The notes under the pieces: generated by a model | Told to the model about the DNA's origin: nothing | Databases searched by the model: none | The model's input: only the letters and a program-made list of their open reading frames with translations | From: Spirochaetaceae bacterium bin103 | Lineage (GTDB): Bacteria; Spirochaetota; Spirochaetia; SZUA-6; Bin103 | Reading direction: 5' to 3' | Assembly (NCBI GenBank): GCA_002238925.1 | Contig: MPNH01000002.1 | Coordinates: 62,001-126,000 of the forward strand | Length of the DNA stretch: 64,000 nucleotides | Position numbers and translations under genes: made by a program | Shown: piece after piece, positions 9,300 to 18,330 of the stretch | Position numbering within the stretch: position 1 is the first letter of the stretch | Layout of the letters: the number at the start of each line of letters is the position of its first letter

Positions 9300-10196
9300 C
9301 TACGCGTTGCCTTCCTTGATGAGGCTGGCGTCGCGGGGGTCGAGGCGGTCGCGCAGGGAGTCGCCGACGATGTTCAGGGACAGCACGGTGAGGAAGATGG
9401 CGACGCCGGGGATGATGGCGTACAGGGTGTTGTAGTACAGGTAGCCGCGCCCGGTGTTGAGCATGTTGCCCCAGGTGGGGGTGGGCGGCTGTGCACCGAG
9501 GCCGAGGAAGCTGAGGCCCGCCTCCACGATCACCGCGCGCGAGAACACCAGCGAGAACTGCACCATGACCGGCGAAATGGCGTTGCGCAGGATGGTGCCC
9601 AGCAGCAGCCGCCAGGTGGGCATTCCGACGGCCTGGGCGGCGAGCACGAACTCCTGATGGCGCAGGCTGAGCACCTCGGCGCGGCTGATGCGCACGAAGT
9701 GCGGGATGAACACCACCACGATGGCGAGCATCGCCACGAACACGTTGCTGCCGAGCACGCTCACCATCACCAGCGCCAGCAGCAATGGCGGAATCGACAG
9801 CACGCTGTCCATGGCGCGCATCACCACGGCATCGGCGAAGCGCCCGAACCAGCCGGCCAGGAGGCCCAGCGGAACGCCGATCAGCAGCGCCCCGACCGAC
9901 GACATCACGCCCACCGCCAGGGTGATGCGGGATGCGTAGATCACCCGGGTCAGGATGTCGCGCCCGATCTCGTCAGTGCCGATCGGAAACGCGCGGCTCG
10001 GCGGCTGCAGTGGGTCGGCCACCGGGTCGAGCGGGTCGTAGCGCGAGATCAGGTCGGCCCCCGCTGCCATCAGCAGCAGGGCGAGCAGAAACACCAGCGG
10101 CAGCGTGGTGCTGCGGTCGCGCAGCAGCCGGCGCATGAAACTGCGCCTGCTCCGTACGCCGGTATTCGCCGCCGGGGCAGCGGTCTGCTCACTCAT
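9300..10196 (-). CDS. Dipeptide-type ABC transporter permease, DppC/OppC type
   Basis: The 298-residue inner-membrane protein has an N-terminal cytoplasmic tail and first membrane helix (LPLVFLLALLLMAAGADLI, about 33-51), the DppC hallmark IGTDEIGRDILTRVIYASR (about 93-111), further hydrophobic helices and the EAA-like coupling loop VLAAQAVGMPTWRLLLGTIL (about 184-203) that contacts the ATPase. Its start overlaps the end of the DppB gene by eight bases, so the two are co-translated. It pairs naturally with the ATPases on the opposite strand. Confidence 0.94.
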   Translation of the reverse strand: MSEQTAAPAANTGVRSRRSFMRRLLRDRSTTLPLVFLLALLLMAAGADLISRYDPLDPVADPLQPPSRAFPIGTDEIGRDILTRVIYASRITLAVGVMSSVGALLIGVPLGLLAGWFGRFADAVVMRAMDSVLSIPPLLLALVMVSVLGSNVFVAMLAIVVVFIPHFVRISRAEVLSLRHQEFVLAAQAVGMPTWRLLLGTILRNAISPVMVQFSLVFSRAVIVEAGLSFLGLGAQPPTPTWGNMLNTGRGYLYYNTLYAIIPGVAIFLTVLSLNIVGDSLRDRLDPRDASLIKEGNA

Positions 10197-11133
10197 AGCG
10201 GATGCGCGGGTCCAGCGCCGCGTACAGGATGTCCACGGCCAGGTTGACGGAAACGAAGATCGCGGCCACGAACAGCACCGCGCCCTGCACCACCGGGAAA
10301 TCGCGGTTCAGGATCGAGGTGATGATCAGCCAGCCGAGGCCGGGCCAGGTGAAGATCTGCTCGATGATCACCATGCCGCCGATAAGGGTAGCGAAGTTGA
10401 GGCCCACCACGGTGATGAACGCGGCCAGCGAGTTGCGCAGCACATGCTTGTACAGCACCCTGCGCGACGACAGCCCCTTGGCGCGGGCGGTGCGTACGTA
10501 GTCGAGCTGTATGATGTCCAGGATGCTCGCGCGCAGGAACCGGACTTGCGCCGCAACCAGGATCAGCACCATCGCCAGGGTGGGAAGGATCAGGTGCAGC
10601 AGGTGGCGGCCGAAGTCGCGGTTGGGATACACGTAGCCGCCCGCCGGCAGCCAGCCCAGCGCCACCGAGAACAGCAGCATCAGCAAGATCGCCCACCAGT
10701 AGGTCGGCAGGCTGTAGCCGACCATCGACAGGGTGCGGATGCCGCTGTCGACCAGCGTGCCCTTGCGCTGCGCCGCCACCACCGCCACCGGAATCGAAAT
10801 CAGCGCCGACAGCACGGTGATCACCAGCACCAGTTCCAGGGTAATGAAGAAGCGGCTGGCGACGATGCCGAACACCGGCGCGCCGTCGACGTAGGAGGTG
10901 CCCAGGTCGCCGCGCACCAGCCCGCCCAGCCAGGTGAGGTACTGCACGATCAGCGGGCGGTCCAGGCCGAGCTGTGCGCGCAGGGCGGCGAGCGCCTCGG
11001 GGGTCTGCTCGATGCCGAGCCGTACCGCCGCCACGTCGCCGGGCACCAGCTTGAACATGAAGAATACCGCGCTGCTGACCAGGAACAGGATCAGCATCAT
11101 CTGCAACACCCGGCGCAGGATGAAGTGGAACAA
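10189..11133 (-). CDS. Dipeptide-type ABC transporter permease, DppB/OppB type
   Basis: The 314-residue permease begins at a TTG codon (MFHFILRRVLQMM), the first start available in frame, with the usual RR-x-L-Q membrane entry of DppB. It has the periplasmic LGLDRPLIVQYLTWLGGLVRGDLGTSY segment (about 93-119, matching the family's L-G-x-D-x-P-x-x-x-Q-Y). It also has the coupling loop YVRTARAKGLSSRRVLYKHV and a C-terminal LDPRIRYE. Six hydrophobic segments are visible. It lies 12 bases downstream of an amidohydrolase gene, suggesting import and hydrolysis of one substrate, and overlaps DppC by eight bases. Confidence 0.94.
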   Translation of the reverse strand: MFHFILRRVLQMMLILFLVSSAVFFMFKLVPGDVAAVRLGIEQTPEALAALRAQLGLDRPLIVQYLTWLGGLVRGDLGTSYVDGAPVFGIVASRFFITLELVLVITVLSALISIPVAVVAAQRKGTLVDSGIRTLSMVGYSLPTYWWAILLMLLFSVALGWLPAGGYVYPNRDFGRHLLHLILPTLAMVLILVAAQVRFLRASILDIIQLDYVRTARAKGLSSRRVLYKHVLRNSLAAFITVVGLNFATLIGGMVIIEQIFTWPGLGWLIITSILNRDFPVVQGAVLFVAAIFVSVNLAVDILYAALDPRIRYE

Positions 11134-11145
11134 CCGTGCCCTGCC

Positions 11146-12126
11146 TCAGGCGCCGGCTGCCGCGCGCTGCATGAGCCGTTCCGCGTTGCCGTACATGATC
11201 GCCTCGATGTCGGCGGCGCTCAGCCCCACCAGGTCGCGCGCCGCCCGCAGCGCCCGCATCTGCTCGTAGATCAGGTAGGTAAAGGCGTAGCGCCGTCCGG
11301 CGGGAGGCGGCGGCGCGGTCTCATCGCGCAGCGGCACCAGCCCGCTCTCCAGGTAGGCGAGCGTCATCCGCTCCGACGCGAATGGGAAGTCAGTCCCGAA
11401 CATCACCCGCTCCGGGCCCGCCTTGCGCAGCAGCAGGCTCACCGCATCGCCGGCCGTTACCGTGGACAGGTCGAAGTGGACGTTGGCCAGATCGCTGACG
11501 CTGTCGATGGAGGCGGCCAGGGGCGCGTAGTGGTAGCAAGTGGCGCAGTGCGGCAGGATGAAGGTGGCGCCGGGATAGCGCAGCGCCGCCGCACGTATGG
11601 CATCCTGGTGCGGCTTCAGGCTGCCCGGCGGGTGCAGCATGACGATGAGGCGCAGCTCGTGCGCGGCCTCCAGCATCGCCGGGGTCACCATGTCGTCCAC
11701 GGCCACGCTGCGCAGATCGTTGCCGGCAAACGTCCAGTAAGGCTTGAAGCCGAGAAAGCCGCCATCCCGGACCTGCGCGCTCAGCGCTGCCGCCGAGGCG
11801 TCCAGCGCCGGGATCATCAGCGCGTACCGGCACTCGTCGGCGCGTACGATGTCGGCCAGGTGGCGGTTCATGGCGGCGACATCGCCATCCGCCACCGGCA
11901 GCGGAAACAGCAGAGCGCTGCAGGAGCGGCCCGGGAACAAGCGGGCGAATTCGTCCGCCAGGTCTTCACCGAGATACTGGTCGCGGGTCAGCCAGTGGCC
12001 GAACCCCGCCACGCCGCTGGCTCCGAGGTGGTCGCGGCGCCAAACATGGACGTGCACGTCGAACAGGCGCTCAGGAAGCAGCTCCTCAATTTCTGCAAAA
12101 TGCCGACTATCGACTGCGCGTATCAA
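11146..12126 (-). CDS. Amidohydrolase-family hydrolase
   Basis: The 326-residue protein begins at TTG (MIRAVDSRHFAEIEELLP) because no ATG or GTG precedes the catalytic motif. HxH is present in LFDVHVHVW (about residues 21-29), a lysine in GFLGFKPYW, His residues in LIVMLHPPG and ILPHCATCYH, and the terminal Asp in VMFGTDFPFASE. All expected metal ligands of PF04909-type amidohydrolases are there. It is the first gene of a three-gene unit with the DppBC permeases. It is a distant paralogue of the two proteins at 642-2314. At its upstream edge the sequence changes to an AT-richer region. Confidence 0.85.
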   Translation of the reverse strand: MIRAVDSRHFAEIEELLPERLFDVHVHVWRRDHLGASGVAGFGHWLTRDQYLGEDLADEFARLFPGRSCSALLFPLPVADGDVAAMNRHLADIVRADECRYALMIPALDASAAALSAQVRDGGFLGFKPYWTFAGNDLRSVAVDDMVTPAMLEAAHELRLIVMLHPPGSLKPHQDAIRAAALRYPGATFILPHCATCYHYAPLAASIDSVSDLANVHFDLSTVTAGDAVSLLLRKAGPERVMFGTDFPFASERMTLAYLESGLVPLRDETAPPPPAGRRYAFTYLIYEQMRALRAARDLVGLSAADIEAIMYGNAERLMQRAAAGA

Positions 12127-12515
12127 GGCATCAATCCCGCAGTCCGACGACTTTGCTCACGCACAACGATGACACCCCTAATGCTGCCGAAATAGATAGT
12201 TGCACGGCCCAGCGCACCGGCCATCACCCCTCAGCAACCTCTGCCGCGACCGACCGATCCTTCACAAACACAATCACATCCCGCCCACCCGCCTTACACA
12301 CCAGCTGCTCTCCCATGGAACGTACGCTATCCATCAGCCAACCCAGGCCCACGAATCACGTCCTACCCTCCAGCTCAACTAATCGAGAACGCTATCGTGA
12401 CCCTCCACAAGACTACATGCGTACCTATCCGTCCCGCCTGAGCGAGTTCGCACCTTTCCACCCGACCGTTTCCGAATGACAGCAGGTTACGCAGTAACCC
12501 TCGCTCACTCCGCGA
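12127..12515. other. 389-base non-coding junction with a possible short gene remnant
   Basis: This stretch joins GC-rich sequence to the AT-richer island. I see no convincing complete gene. On the minus strand, 12224-12352 reads as 42 codons from GTG to stop with plausible protein character (GEQLVCKAGGRDVIVFVKD, then Arg-Ser-Val-Ala-Ala-Glu). It could be the C-terminal remnant of a lost gene, but I cannot assign a family. Open frames on the plus strand are rich in Thr, Ser and Pro and look like noise. Confidence 0.4.
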
Positions 12516-13682
12516 CTATTCAAATTCGTACCTTACCACTCCATCTGCATTGGAAACCACCACCGTACCGCCCGCGAATCGCTCGTCCTCCTTCGTCCTC
12601 AACGCAAATCCAATCACTCCTCCTCCTCCGATATATTCACAATGAATTCGGGGTATGTCAGCACCCTCGACCTTCACACACGGCGCTACCCGTGTAAAGA
12701 ACGCACCCTCAATCCATCGTGGCTGCGGAAATGTTGGATAAATTCCCGGTATGATTTCTATGGAAACGTCACGAATATTCGGGCCATTTTCGTGGTAGAA
12801 TATGCGAAATATCGTAGAGTTGTATGTCTCACTTCCTGCCACAGTAGTTACAGTAGATAACGCCTCCTGATGCATGAACTCCAGATCGTCTAGACTATAA
12901 TCCACGGAATCTGACACTGTTGCTTCAACTTCCAATTCGTTGACTCCACTAGATTCTTCGAAATGCCAACGCGGAACGTAGTTTGCATACCGAAGTATTT
13001 CAGCGACTACTTCCATCGGTGTCGCCACCGTGTCAGAGTCGTACGACCAATGTATCATACCTACGTAGCGTCCGATAGAATCGAGAAAGACACCTCCCGA
13101 GTGACCATATTTCGTCGTCTGCGAACTAACCACGATCGATGCTTTCGACGGTGTCTCCACGCCAAACAGACCCAAGGTGTTCTTCACAGTGTCAGCCACG
13201 CTCAGGTAATCCCATTTCTTGCCGTCGGGAAATCCTAGCTTGTATACCTCATCTCCCTCTTGTAATGCATCCGCCGGCGCGAAGCCACTTAGTTCGATCT
13301 CGCTGACGGTTTGAAACATGCCCTCGTCGTTTAACTCAACCAACAGCACGGCGACGTCGTGTTGCTGCGATACGTCGTATATTTCCCCTTCGACCGGCTC
13401 TTTGGGAAACATGCTGAACTCGACGGCCACCTGGTCCGCCATACCTCCACTTTCAAACAATATGTGCCTCGCCGTCACCACGTATACCCGATTACTATAT
13501 GAAGCAAAAATGATGCCTGCACCGTTCTCTTGTCGCTCTTGTCGTAGAGTGTCGCCTTCGTACGTCGACGTAATCATGACAACCGGCGCTTTGTAAACCT
13601 CCCCGTGGCAAACCATTGCCACTATAACACAAAGTGCTACAACACTCACCCTCATACTCATCCCCATCCTTTCGCGCCTCAT
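12516..13682 (-). CDS. Secreted trypsin-like serine protease (S1/HtrA-like domain) with unknown C-terminal half
   Basis: The 388-residue protein has a signal peptide (RVSVVALCVIVAMVCHG, about residues 11-27) and then a chymotrypsin-fold domain. The full catalytic triad is visible: His73 in VVTARHILF, Asp109 in QQHDVAVLLVEL and Ser195 in KYGHSGGVFLDS. GHSGG replaces the common GNSGG. A C-terminal half of about 150 residues, with no family I know, may be a beta-rich substrate or partner domain. Four in-frame ATGs cluster at 13682, 13667, 13661 and 13655, so the exact start is uncertain. It is the last of three co-directional genes in an AT-richer island and begins 31 bases after the membrane protein gene. 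It probably acts in the periplasm or outside the cell. Confidence 0.85.
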   Translation of the reverse strand: MRRERMGMSMRVSVVALCVIVAMVCHGEVYKAPVVMITSTYEGDTLRQERQENGAGIIFASYSNRVYVVTARHILFESGGMADQVAVEFSMFPKEPVEGEIYDVSQQHDVAVLLVELNDEGMFQTVSEIELSGFAPADALQEGDEVYKLGFPDGKKWDYLSVADTVKNTLGLFGVETPSKASIVVSSQTTKYGHSGGVFLDSIGRYVGMIHWSYDSDTVATPMEVVAEILRYANYVPRWHFEESSGVNELEVEATVSDSVDYSLDDLEFMHQEALSTVTTVAGSETYNSTIFRIFYHENGPNIRDVSIEIIPGIYPTFPQPRWIEGAFFTRVAPCVKVEGADIPRIHCEYIGGGGVIGFALRTKEDERFAGGTVVVSNADGVVRYEFE

Positions 13683-13713
13683 GGCTATATTCGACAGATC
13701 GTCCTTCGACCTG

Positions 13714-14835
13714 TCACGACTGCCGTAATCGGCTCAACAGAAAGAAAAAACCGGTAACTGCGACGATCGACGTCCAAACCAAATCGAACCACCGGCTCTC
13801 GCTTACGAATCGCATCACACTGGGGTTTTGAGATCGACGGTTGACCGCGATCCTCCGTGCCCTCGCCTCGATGCGTAGATGAAGAGGCTCTACTCCGCCA
13901 ACGAGCATCTCCCATATCACAGCTTCGCCGAGCTTCCACGTCACGAGTTGTCCCGGCCTAAGCATAAGCTTATCATTGACCTCGGGCAGGCTAATTTCGC
14001 CACCAACAACACTCGATCTAAGTTTCCCGGACCCGTGCGGAACTGCGGTTACCATTGCCACGAGTGACGCTGAAATGTGATCTTGGAACAACCTACTCCG
14101 CGCGTCGATACCCTCCAGTTCCACACGCAACACTGACGCTCCTTTCACCGTCATACTAGACGGCCGATCGGTCGCTGCTCGTCTCTGTGTCTCTCCCTCT
14201 ACACTCACTGCCGCCACCGTCGTCCCTGTCGGTAATGTCATACCATATTCCAAGACCTTCTGTGCGTTTCCGGGCTCTACCTCAAACTTCCAACGCCCAC
14301 CGTTTGACTTAGAAACTCCAATCTTACTGCCCCCAATAACCATTGGAAAATCCAGCGCTACCTTTGGACCTCCCGCCGGTACGGTAAGAACCAGCTCCGA
14401 CACCGTCGTAGACTCATTCGAAAATGGGATAGCAAGCTGTGTACCATCTAAATCAACTATCTCATTCCCGTCGAGGGTTATCTGTAACGTCCTCCCGAGA
14501 ATCACGTTCGTATGAGCTTCCGTACTATCAGAGGACAAAACAACCCGCACCGCAGACAACAACAAATCGCCGCTCATCTCAGGCCAATGGAACCACGCAA
14601 TTGGTGCAACAGACGAGATCAGCAAAGCACCACAAGCCGCGACGTAGAAACCGATCAACGAAAAAGACGGTGTCCATTTCCTCTTCCTTCTTATCTCCAT
14701 AAGATCAAGAAGACGCCTACGCAACTGGTGACCATATTCGCCTGATACAACTAGGCGATCATGTCTTTCAAGTGTCTCAATCGTTCGCTTGAGCCTTCTG
14801 TTTATCACCCTATTCACTGCTATCTCTCTATTCAC
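13714..14835 (-). CDS. Unknown membrane protein with large extracytoplasmic domain
   Basis: I do not recognise a family. From GTG at 14835 the product is 373 residues: a charged N-terminal segment (about 60 residues, rich in Arg, Glu and Leu, likely cytoplasmic helices), a membrane segment in SFSLIGFYVAACGALLISSV, roughly 240 residues of beta-rich, Gly/Val-rich sequence (ILGRTLQITLDGNEI, PKVALDFPMVIGGSKIGVSK), and a second membrane segment at the C-terminus (FDLVWTSIVAVTGFFFLL). The frame is open to 14958, but that would overlap the upstream gene by 131 bases; GTG at 14835 or 14817 gives a normal junction. The gene lies between a secreted-protein gene and a protease gene, so its outer domain could anchor or present one of them. 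Confidence 0.7.
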   Translation of the reverse strand: MNREIAVNRVINRRLKRTIETLERHDRLVVSGEYGHQLRRRLLDLMEIRRKRKWTPSFSLIGFYVAACGALLISSVAPIAWFHWPEMSGDLLLSAVRVVLSSDSTEAHTNVILGRTLQITLDGNEIVDLDGTQLAIPFSNESTTVSELVLTVPAGGPKVALDFPMVIGGSKIGVSKSNGGRWKFEVEPGNAQKVLEYGMTLPTGTTVAAVSVEGETQRRAATDRPSSMTVKGASVLRVELEGIDARSRLFQDHISASLVAMVTAVPHGSGKLRSSVVGGEISLPEVNDKLMLRPGQLVTWKLGEAVIWEMLVGGVEPLHLRIEARARRIAVNRRSQNPSVMRFVSESRWFDLVWTSIVAVTGFFFLLSRLRQS

Positions 14836-15646
14836 AAGGCACGTCAACAGTCCCGTGCTTCTGGATAAACGTGAATACCAAATGCGGGCAATAGGATCCA
14901 TCATCACGCTCACCCTCGATACGTATGCGATACAACCCGACCGACTTGGGAATAGCAAGAGCGTACGCGACCTTGTCCGTACCGAGGTATGGTCTGTTCA
15001 GCAGCGCACGTTCTTCGACTACATCGACGGCTTCGTTACAAACCCGCTCAAGTGTCCTATACATTCTGACGAAACGCTTGCCAGGGCGAAATACGAATGT
15101 GTAAACACCTCCCTGCGTGCTTTGTGTAGCCGTCGATGCGAGATTATGTGACACACCAAGTGGCACATACTGTTTGAGTGACTGTCCGTTCGATTCGTAT
15201 TCTCTCCAAGCAAGAAATCCAAGTTCAGCACGTCGGAACTGGCGCCTAATGAGAATTTCCGCTGACCAGGAAAACGTACCAGATCCTGCCGCAGCTACCG
15301 TATCCATCGCGTAATGAGCGCCGAACCGCATCCCCCTACCTGATAGAACGATAGAGTCATCACCACTAGCAGTCCAAGAAAGCTTCATTGTTGACGGACT
15401 TCGGTTCGCGAACTCCTCAAAGAAATAGGTAAAGGAGGTGGGCACCATACCTAACGATGCCACCTCTACGGCGTGGATTCCTTCGCATCGGTCTCCGCGC
15501 ATTCGATAGCCGTCAACGGTATTCGGCACAGCCGGGAATTGACAGTAGTCGTTAGCAGGGAGCGCGTCTGATAATGCCATCAAGAACGCAACTATTACGA
15601 CAATCGGAAGAAGACTAGGTCCCTTAGGGTGGCCACAATGACTCAC
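14828..15646 (-). CDS. Unknown secreted or membrane-anchored protein
   Basis: I do not recognise a family. The 272-residue product from GTG at 15646 (GGGAG eight bases upstream; an alternative GTG at 15661 adds five residues) has a hydrophobic leader (SLLPIVVIVAFLMALSDALP) and a mature part with Cys at NDYCQFP, DRCEGIH, ERVCNEA, SYCPHL and the C-terminal DVPCE. This pattern fits disulfides in an exported protein. Segments such as GTFSWSAEILIRR and GVYTFVFRPGKRFVRMYRTL suggest beta sandwiches. It is the first gene of the three-gene island, its end overlapping the next gene by about eight bases. Base composition is AT-richer than the flanks. Confidence 0.7.
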   Translation of the reverse strand: MSHCGHPKGPSLLPIVVIVAFLMALSDALPANDYCQFPAVPNTVDGYRMRGDRCEGIHAVEVASLGMVPTSFTYFFEEFANRSPSTMKLSWTASGDDSIVLSGRGMRFGAHYAMDTVAAAGSGTFSWSAEILIRRQFRRAELGFLAWREYESNGQSLKQYVPLGVSHNLASTATQSTQGGVYTFVFRPGKRFVRMYRTLERVCNEAVDVVEERALLNRPYLGTDKVAYALAIPKSVGLYRIRIEGERDDGSYCPHLVFTFIQKHGTVDVPCE

Positions 15647-16215
15647 CAAGGTGACTCCCACACTTTACTTGAGTGTGCATCGTACGGTGGTCTGACACGT
15701 CGTCGAGTAACGTGGCTCGGACCTAAGGATTTCGGCGATCCGGACTGCTGCTCCACCATCATACTCACCTCCGATTCGTTCTCGATGAGCGACGATGTAT
15801 TCAAGATCGATGTCGCCGCTCATCCTGGGCCTGCCTACCCTCGTTGCTAGCCAGGGGCACTTACCGCCACCACGACGACGCCCATGCATTGGTGCGGATC
15901 GCTACGGTGTGATCCGTTGCGCTTATTCTACCGGATTTCAAATCGTGTGTCTCGCTCGTTTCTCAGACAATGACTGCCTTTTGGCCGTGCGACAGACCTC
16001 TACGGGACAGTTGTCTCGTACTCTTTCAGCAACTCCTCGTTTTCCGTCGACGTTAGCAGCATGCGAGATGTTCGCACGTCGTCCTCGTGGCACCATCTTC
16101 AGAGGCTTGGATTGTATAGGTTCTCTGGGTGCGGAAGTATGAGCTCCCCTGAACCGCCTATCGTCGGCGCCAGTTGACAACGCGGGCCTCGGCGGCTACG
16201 GATACCTGCACCTTC
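15647..16215. other. Intergenic junction between AT-richer island and the hydantoinase operon
   Basis: The roughly 570 bases hold no gene I can defend. Minus-strand frames at 15665-15889 and 15938-16180 encode Arg-rich strings without family resemblance. The region must contain the promoter for the leftward three-gene island and for the rightward hydantoinase operon, but no clear -35/-10 pair was found. Base composition returns to GC-rich close to 16170. Confidence 0.4.
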
Positions 16216-18330
16216 ATGTACCGCGTGGGCTATGACATTGGCGGCACCTTTACCGACCTGATCCTGGTCGACGATGCCGGCGGAGCAGCGCACACCGCCA
16301 AGGTGCCGTCCACGCCGGCGGCCCCGGCGGACGGCGCCCTGGACGGACTGCGCCGGCTCACCCGCACCGCTGGGGTGGCGCCCGCGGCGGTGGGACATCT
16401 TGCGCACGGCAGCACGGTGGCGCTCAACGCGATCCTGGAGGGCAAGGCGGCGCGCGTGGGATTGCTCACCACGGAGGGGTTCCGCGACGTGCTGGAGATC
16501 GGCCGGCTGACGCGGGTGCCGGAGTCGGGCAACCCCGAGGCGGCGCTGTACGACACCCAGTACGACAAGCCGCCGCCGCTGGTGCCGCGCTACCTGCGCC
16601 TCGGCGTACGGGAGCGGATCGACGCCGCCGGCCGCGTGGTGGCTCCGCTTGACGAAACAAGCGTGGCGGGCGCGGTCGCCGAGTTGGCCCGCCACGGTGT
16701 GGAGGTGGTGGCAGTGTGCTTCCTGCACTCCTACGCCAACTCGGTGCACGAGCAACTGGTGGCCGACTACTGTGCCCACCACCACCCGGAGCTGGCGGTG
16801 TGCCTGTCGTCGGAGGTGCTGCCGCAGTACCGGGAATACGAGCGGGTCAGCAGCACGGTGCTGAACGCGGCGGCAATGCCGATCCTGGACCGCTACCTGA
16901 GCGACATGGAGCGCCGCCTGCAGGAGGAGGGATTCCACGCGCCGCTGCACGTCATGCAGGGCATGGGCGGGGTGATGGGCAGCGCGGCGGCGCGCTGGCG
17001 CAGCGTGCACACGGCGGTTTCGGGGCCGGTCGGCGGCGTGCTCGGCGGCGCCTATATCGCGCGCCATGCCCGGCTGCGCGACGTGGTGACGCTGGACATG
17101 GGCGGCACCAGCACCGACGTCAGCTTGATCCGTGCCGGGGAGCCGGAGATCACCTCGGGCGGCACGCTCGGCGGCTACCCGCTGTCGATCCCGATGATCG
17201 GCCTCAATTATATCGGGGCGGGCGGCGGCAGCATCGCCTGGCTCGACCCGGGCGGCATCCTGAGAGTAGGTCCGCGCAGCGCCGGCGCGGTACCGGGGCC
17301 GGTGTGCTACGGACGCGGCGGCGCCGAACCCACCGTCACCGACGCCAACCTGGTTCTGGGGCGGCTCGCCCCGGAGCACCTCCTCGGCGGCGCGATTGCG
17401 CTCGACGGCGATGCGGCACACCGCGGCATCGCGCGGCTGGGGCGCGACATCGGCCTGCAGCCATTGCAGGCGGCGCTCGGCATCGTGCGCGTCGCCAATG
17501 CCAACATGATCCGGGCGATCCGGGTGATCTCGGTGGACCGCGGCCACGACCTGCGCGACTTCGCATTGATCTCGTTCGGCGGCGCCGGGCCGTTGCACGC
17601 CGGGCGGCTGGCGCTGGAGCTGAACATTCCGCGCGTGGTCATCCCGCCGGAGCCGGGCGTGCTGTCCGCGCTGGGCCTGCTGGCAGCGGACGCCCGCACC
17701 GACTACGTGCAGACCGTGCTGCGCGCCGCCGGCGATGCCGATCCCGGTGAGCTGGAACGCGGTTTCGCAGACCTGGAACGCCAGGCCCACACCTGGCTCA
17801 GCGAGCAGGGGATCGACGGCAGCGGCCACAGCACCGTGCGTGCACTGGATATGCGCTATCTCGGGCAGGGCCACGAAGTCACCGTCCCGGCGCCGGGGCG
17901 GCGGTTCGATGCGAGCGCTCTCGGGGACGCCGTGCGTGACTTCCACCGCCTGCACGAGCGGCTCTACACCCATGCGGCGTACGACGAGCCCACCGAGATC
18001 GTCAACCTGCGCGTACTCGGTGTGGGCGCCATTGCGAAGCCGCGGCTGGCGGAGGCGGACGACGCGGGCGCCCAACGCGGTGAAGCTCCCCCGCCGGCGC
18101 ACGCCAGCCGCGAGCTGCTGTTCGAGGGTGAGCGGGAATTCCGGCGCTGCCCGGTGTTCCGGCGCGCGGCGCTACGCCGCGGGATGCGGCTGCCCGGACC
18201 GGCGGTGGTGGAACAGGACGACACCACCACCATCGTCTACCCTGGACAGGAGGCCGCCGTGGACCGTTTCGCCAACCTGATCATCACCCCGACCCCGGCG
18301 CCGTCGTCAAGGGATCCTGCCGATGGCTGA
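16216..18330 (+). CDS. hyuA: Hydantoinase/5-oxoprolinase subunit A (HyuA family)
   Basis: The 704-residue protein has the HyuA/OplA order: an actin-like N-terminus with the phosphate-binding DIGGTFTDLILVDD (about residues 5-18), HGSTVALNAILEG, VGLLTTEGFRDVLEIGR, then LPQYREYERVSSTVLNAA, the second ATPase motif VVTLDMGGTSTDVSLI, AGGGSIAWLD and a C-terminal GPAVVEQDDTTTIVYPG. These enzymes open hydantoins, N-methylhydantoins, 5-oxoproline or acetone-like substrates with ATP, working with subunit B. ATG at 16216 is chosen because the motif begins four residues later; TTG at 16174 is possible. The C-terminus overlaps hyuB by eight bases. Confidence 0.93.
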   Translation: MYRVGYDIGGTFTDLILVDDAGGAAHTAKVPSTPAAPADGALDGLRRLTRTAGVAPAAVGHLAHGSTVALNAILEGKAARVGLLTTEGFRDVLEIGRLTRVPESGNPEAALYDTQYDKPPPLVPRYLRLGVRERIDAAGRVVAPLDETSVAGAVAELARHGVEVVAVCFLHSYANSVHEQLVADYCAHHHPELAVCLSSEVLPQYREYERVSSTVLNAAAMPILDRYLSDMERRLQEEGFHAPLHVMQGMGGVMGSAAARWRSVHTAVSGPVGGVLGGAYIARHARLRDVVTLDMGGTSTDVSLIRAGEPEITSGGTLGGYPLSIPMIGLNYIGAGGGSIAWLDPGGILRVGPRSAGAVPGPVCYGRGGAEPTVTDANLVLGRLAPEHLLGGAIALDGDAAHRGIARLGRDIGLQPLQAALGIVRVANANMIRAIRVISVDRGHDLRDFALISFGGAGPLHAGRLALELNIPRVVIPPEPGVLSALGLLAADARTDYVQTVLRAAGDADPGELERGFADLERQAHTWLSEQGIDGSGHSTVRALDMRYLGQGHEVTVPAPGRRFDASALGDAVRDFHRLHERLYTHAAYDEPTEIVNLRVLGVGAIAKPRLAEADDAGAQRGEAPPPAHASRELLFEGEREFRRCPVFRRAALRRGMRLPGPAVVEQDDTTTIVYPGQEAAVDRFANLIITPTPAPSSRDPADG

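Noticed and set aside
10105..12195. 696-codon plus-strand frame
   Set aside because: Antisense to DppB and amidohydrolase genes; Gln/His/Arg-rich shadow.
12153..12479. 108-codon plus-strand frame
   Set aside because: Thr/Ser/Pro-rich with no domain character; more likely non-coding.
15938..16180. 80-codon minus-strand frame as a small gene
   Set aside because: Arg-rich, no ribosome site and no resemblance to a known family; treated as intergenic.
16099..18102. 667-codon minus-strand frame
   Set aside because: It lies opposite hyuA, whose motifs are unambiguous; the frame is a GC-bias shadow.
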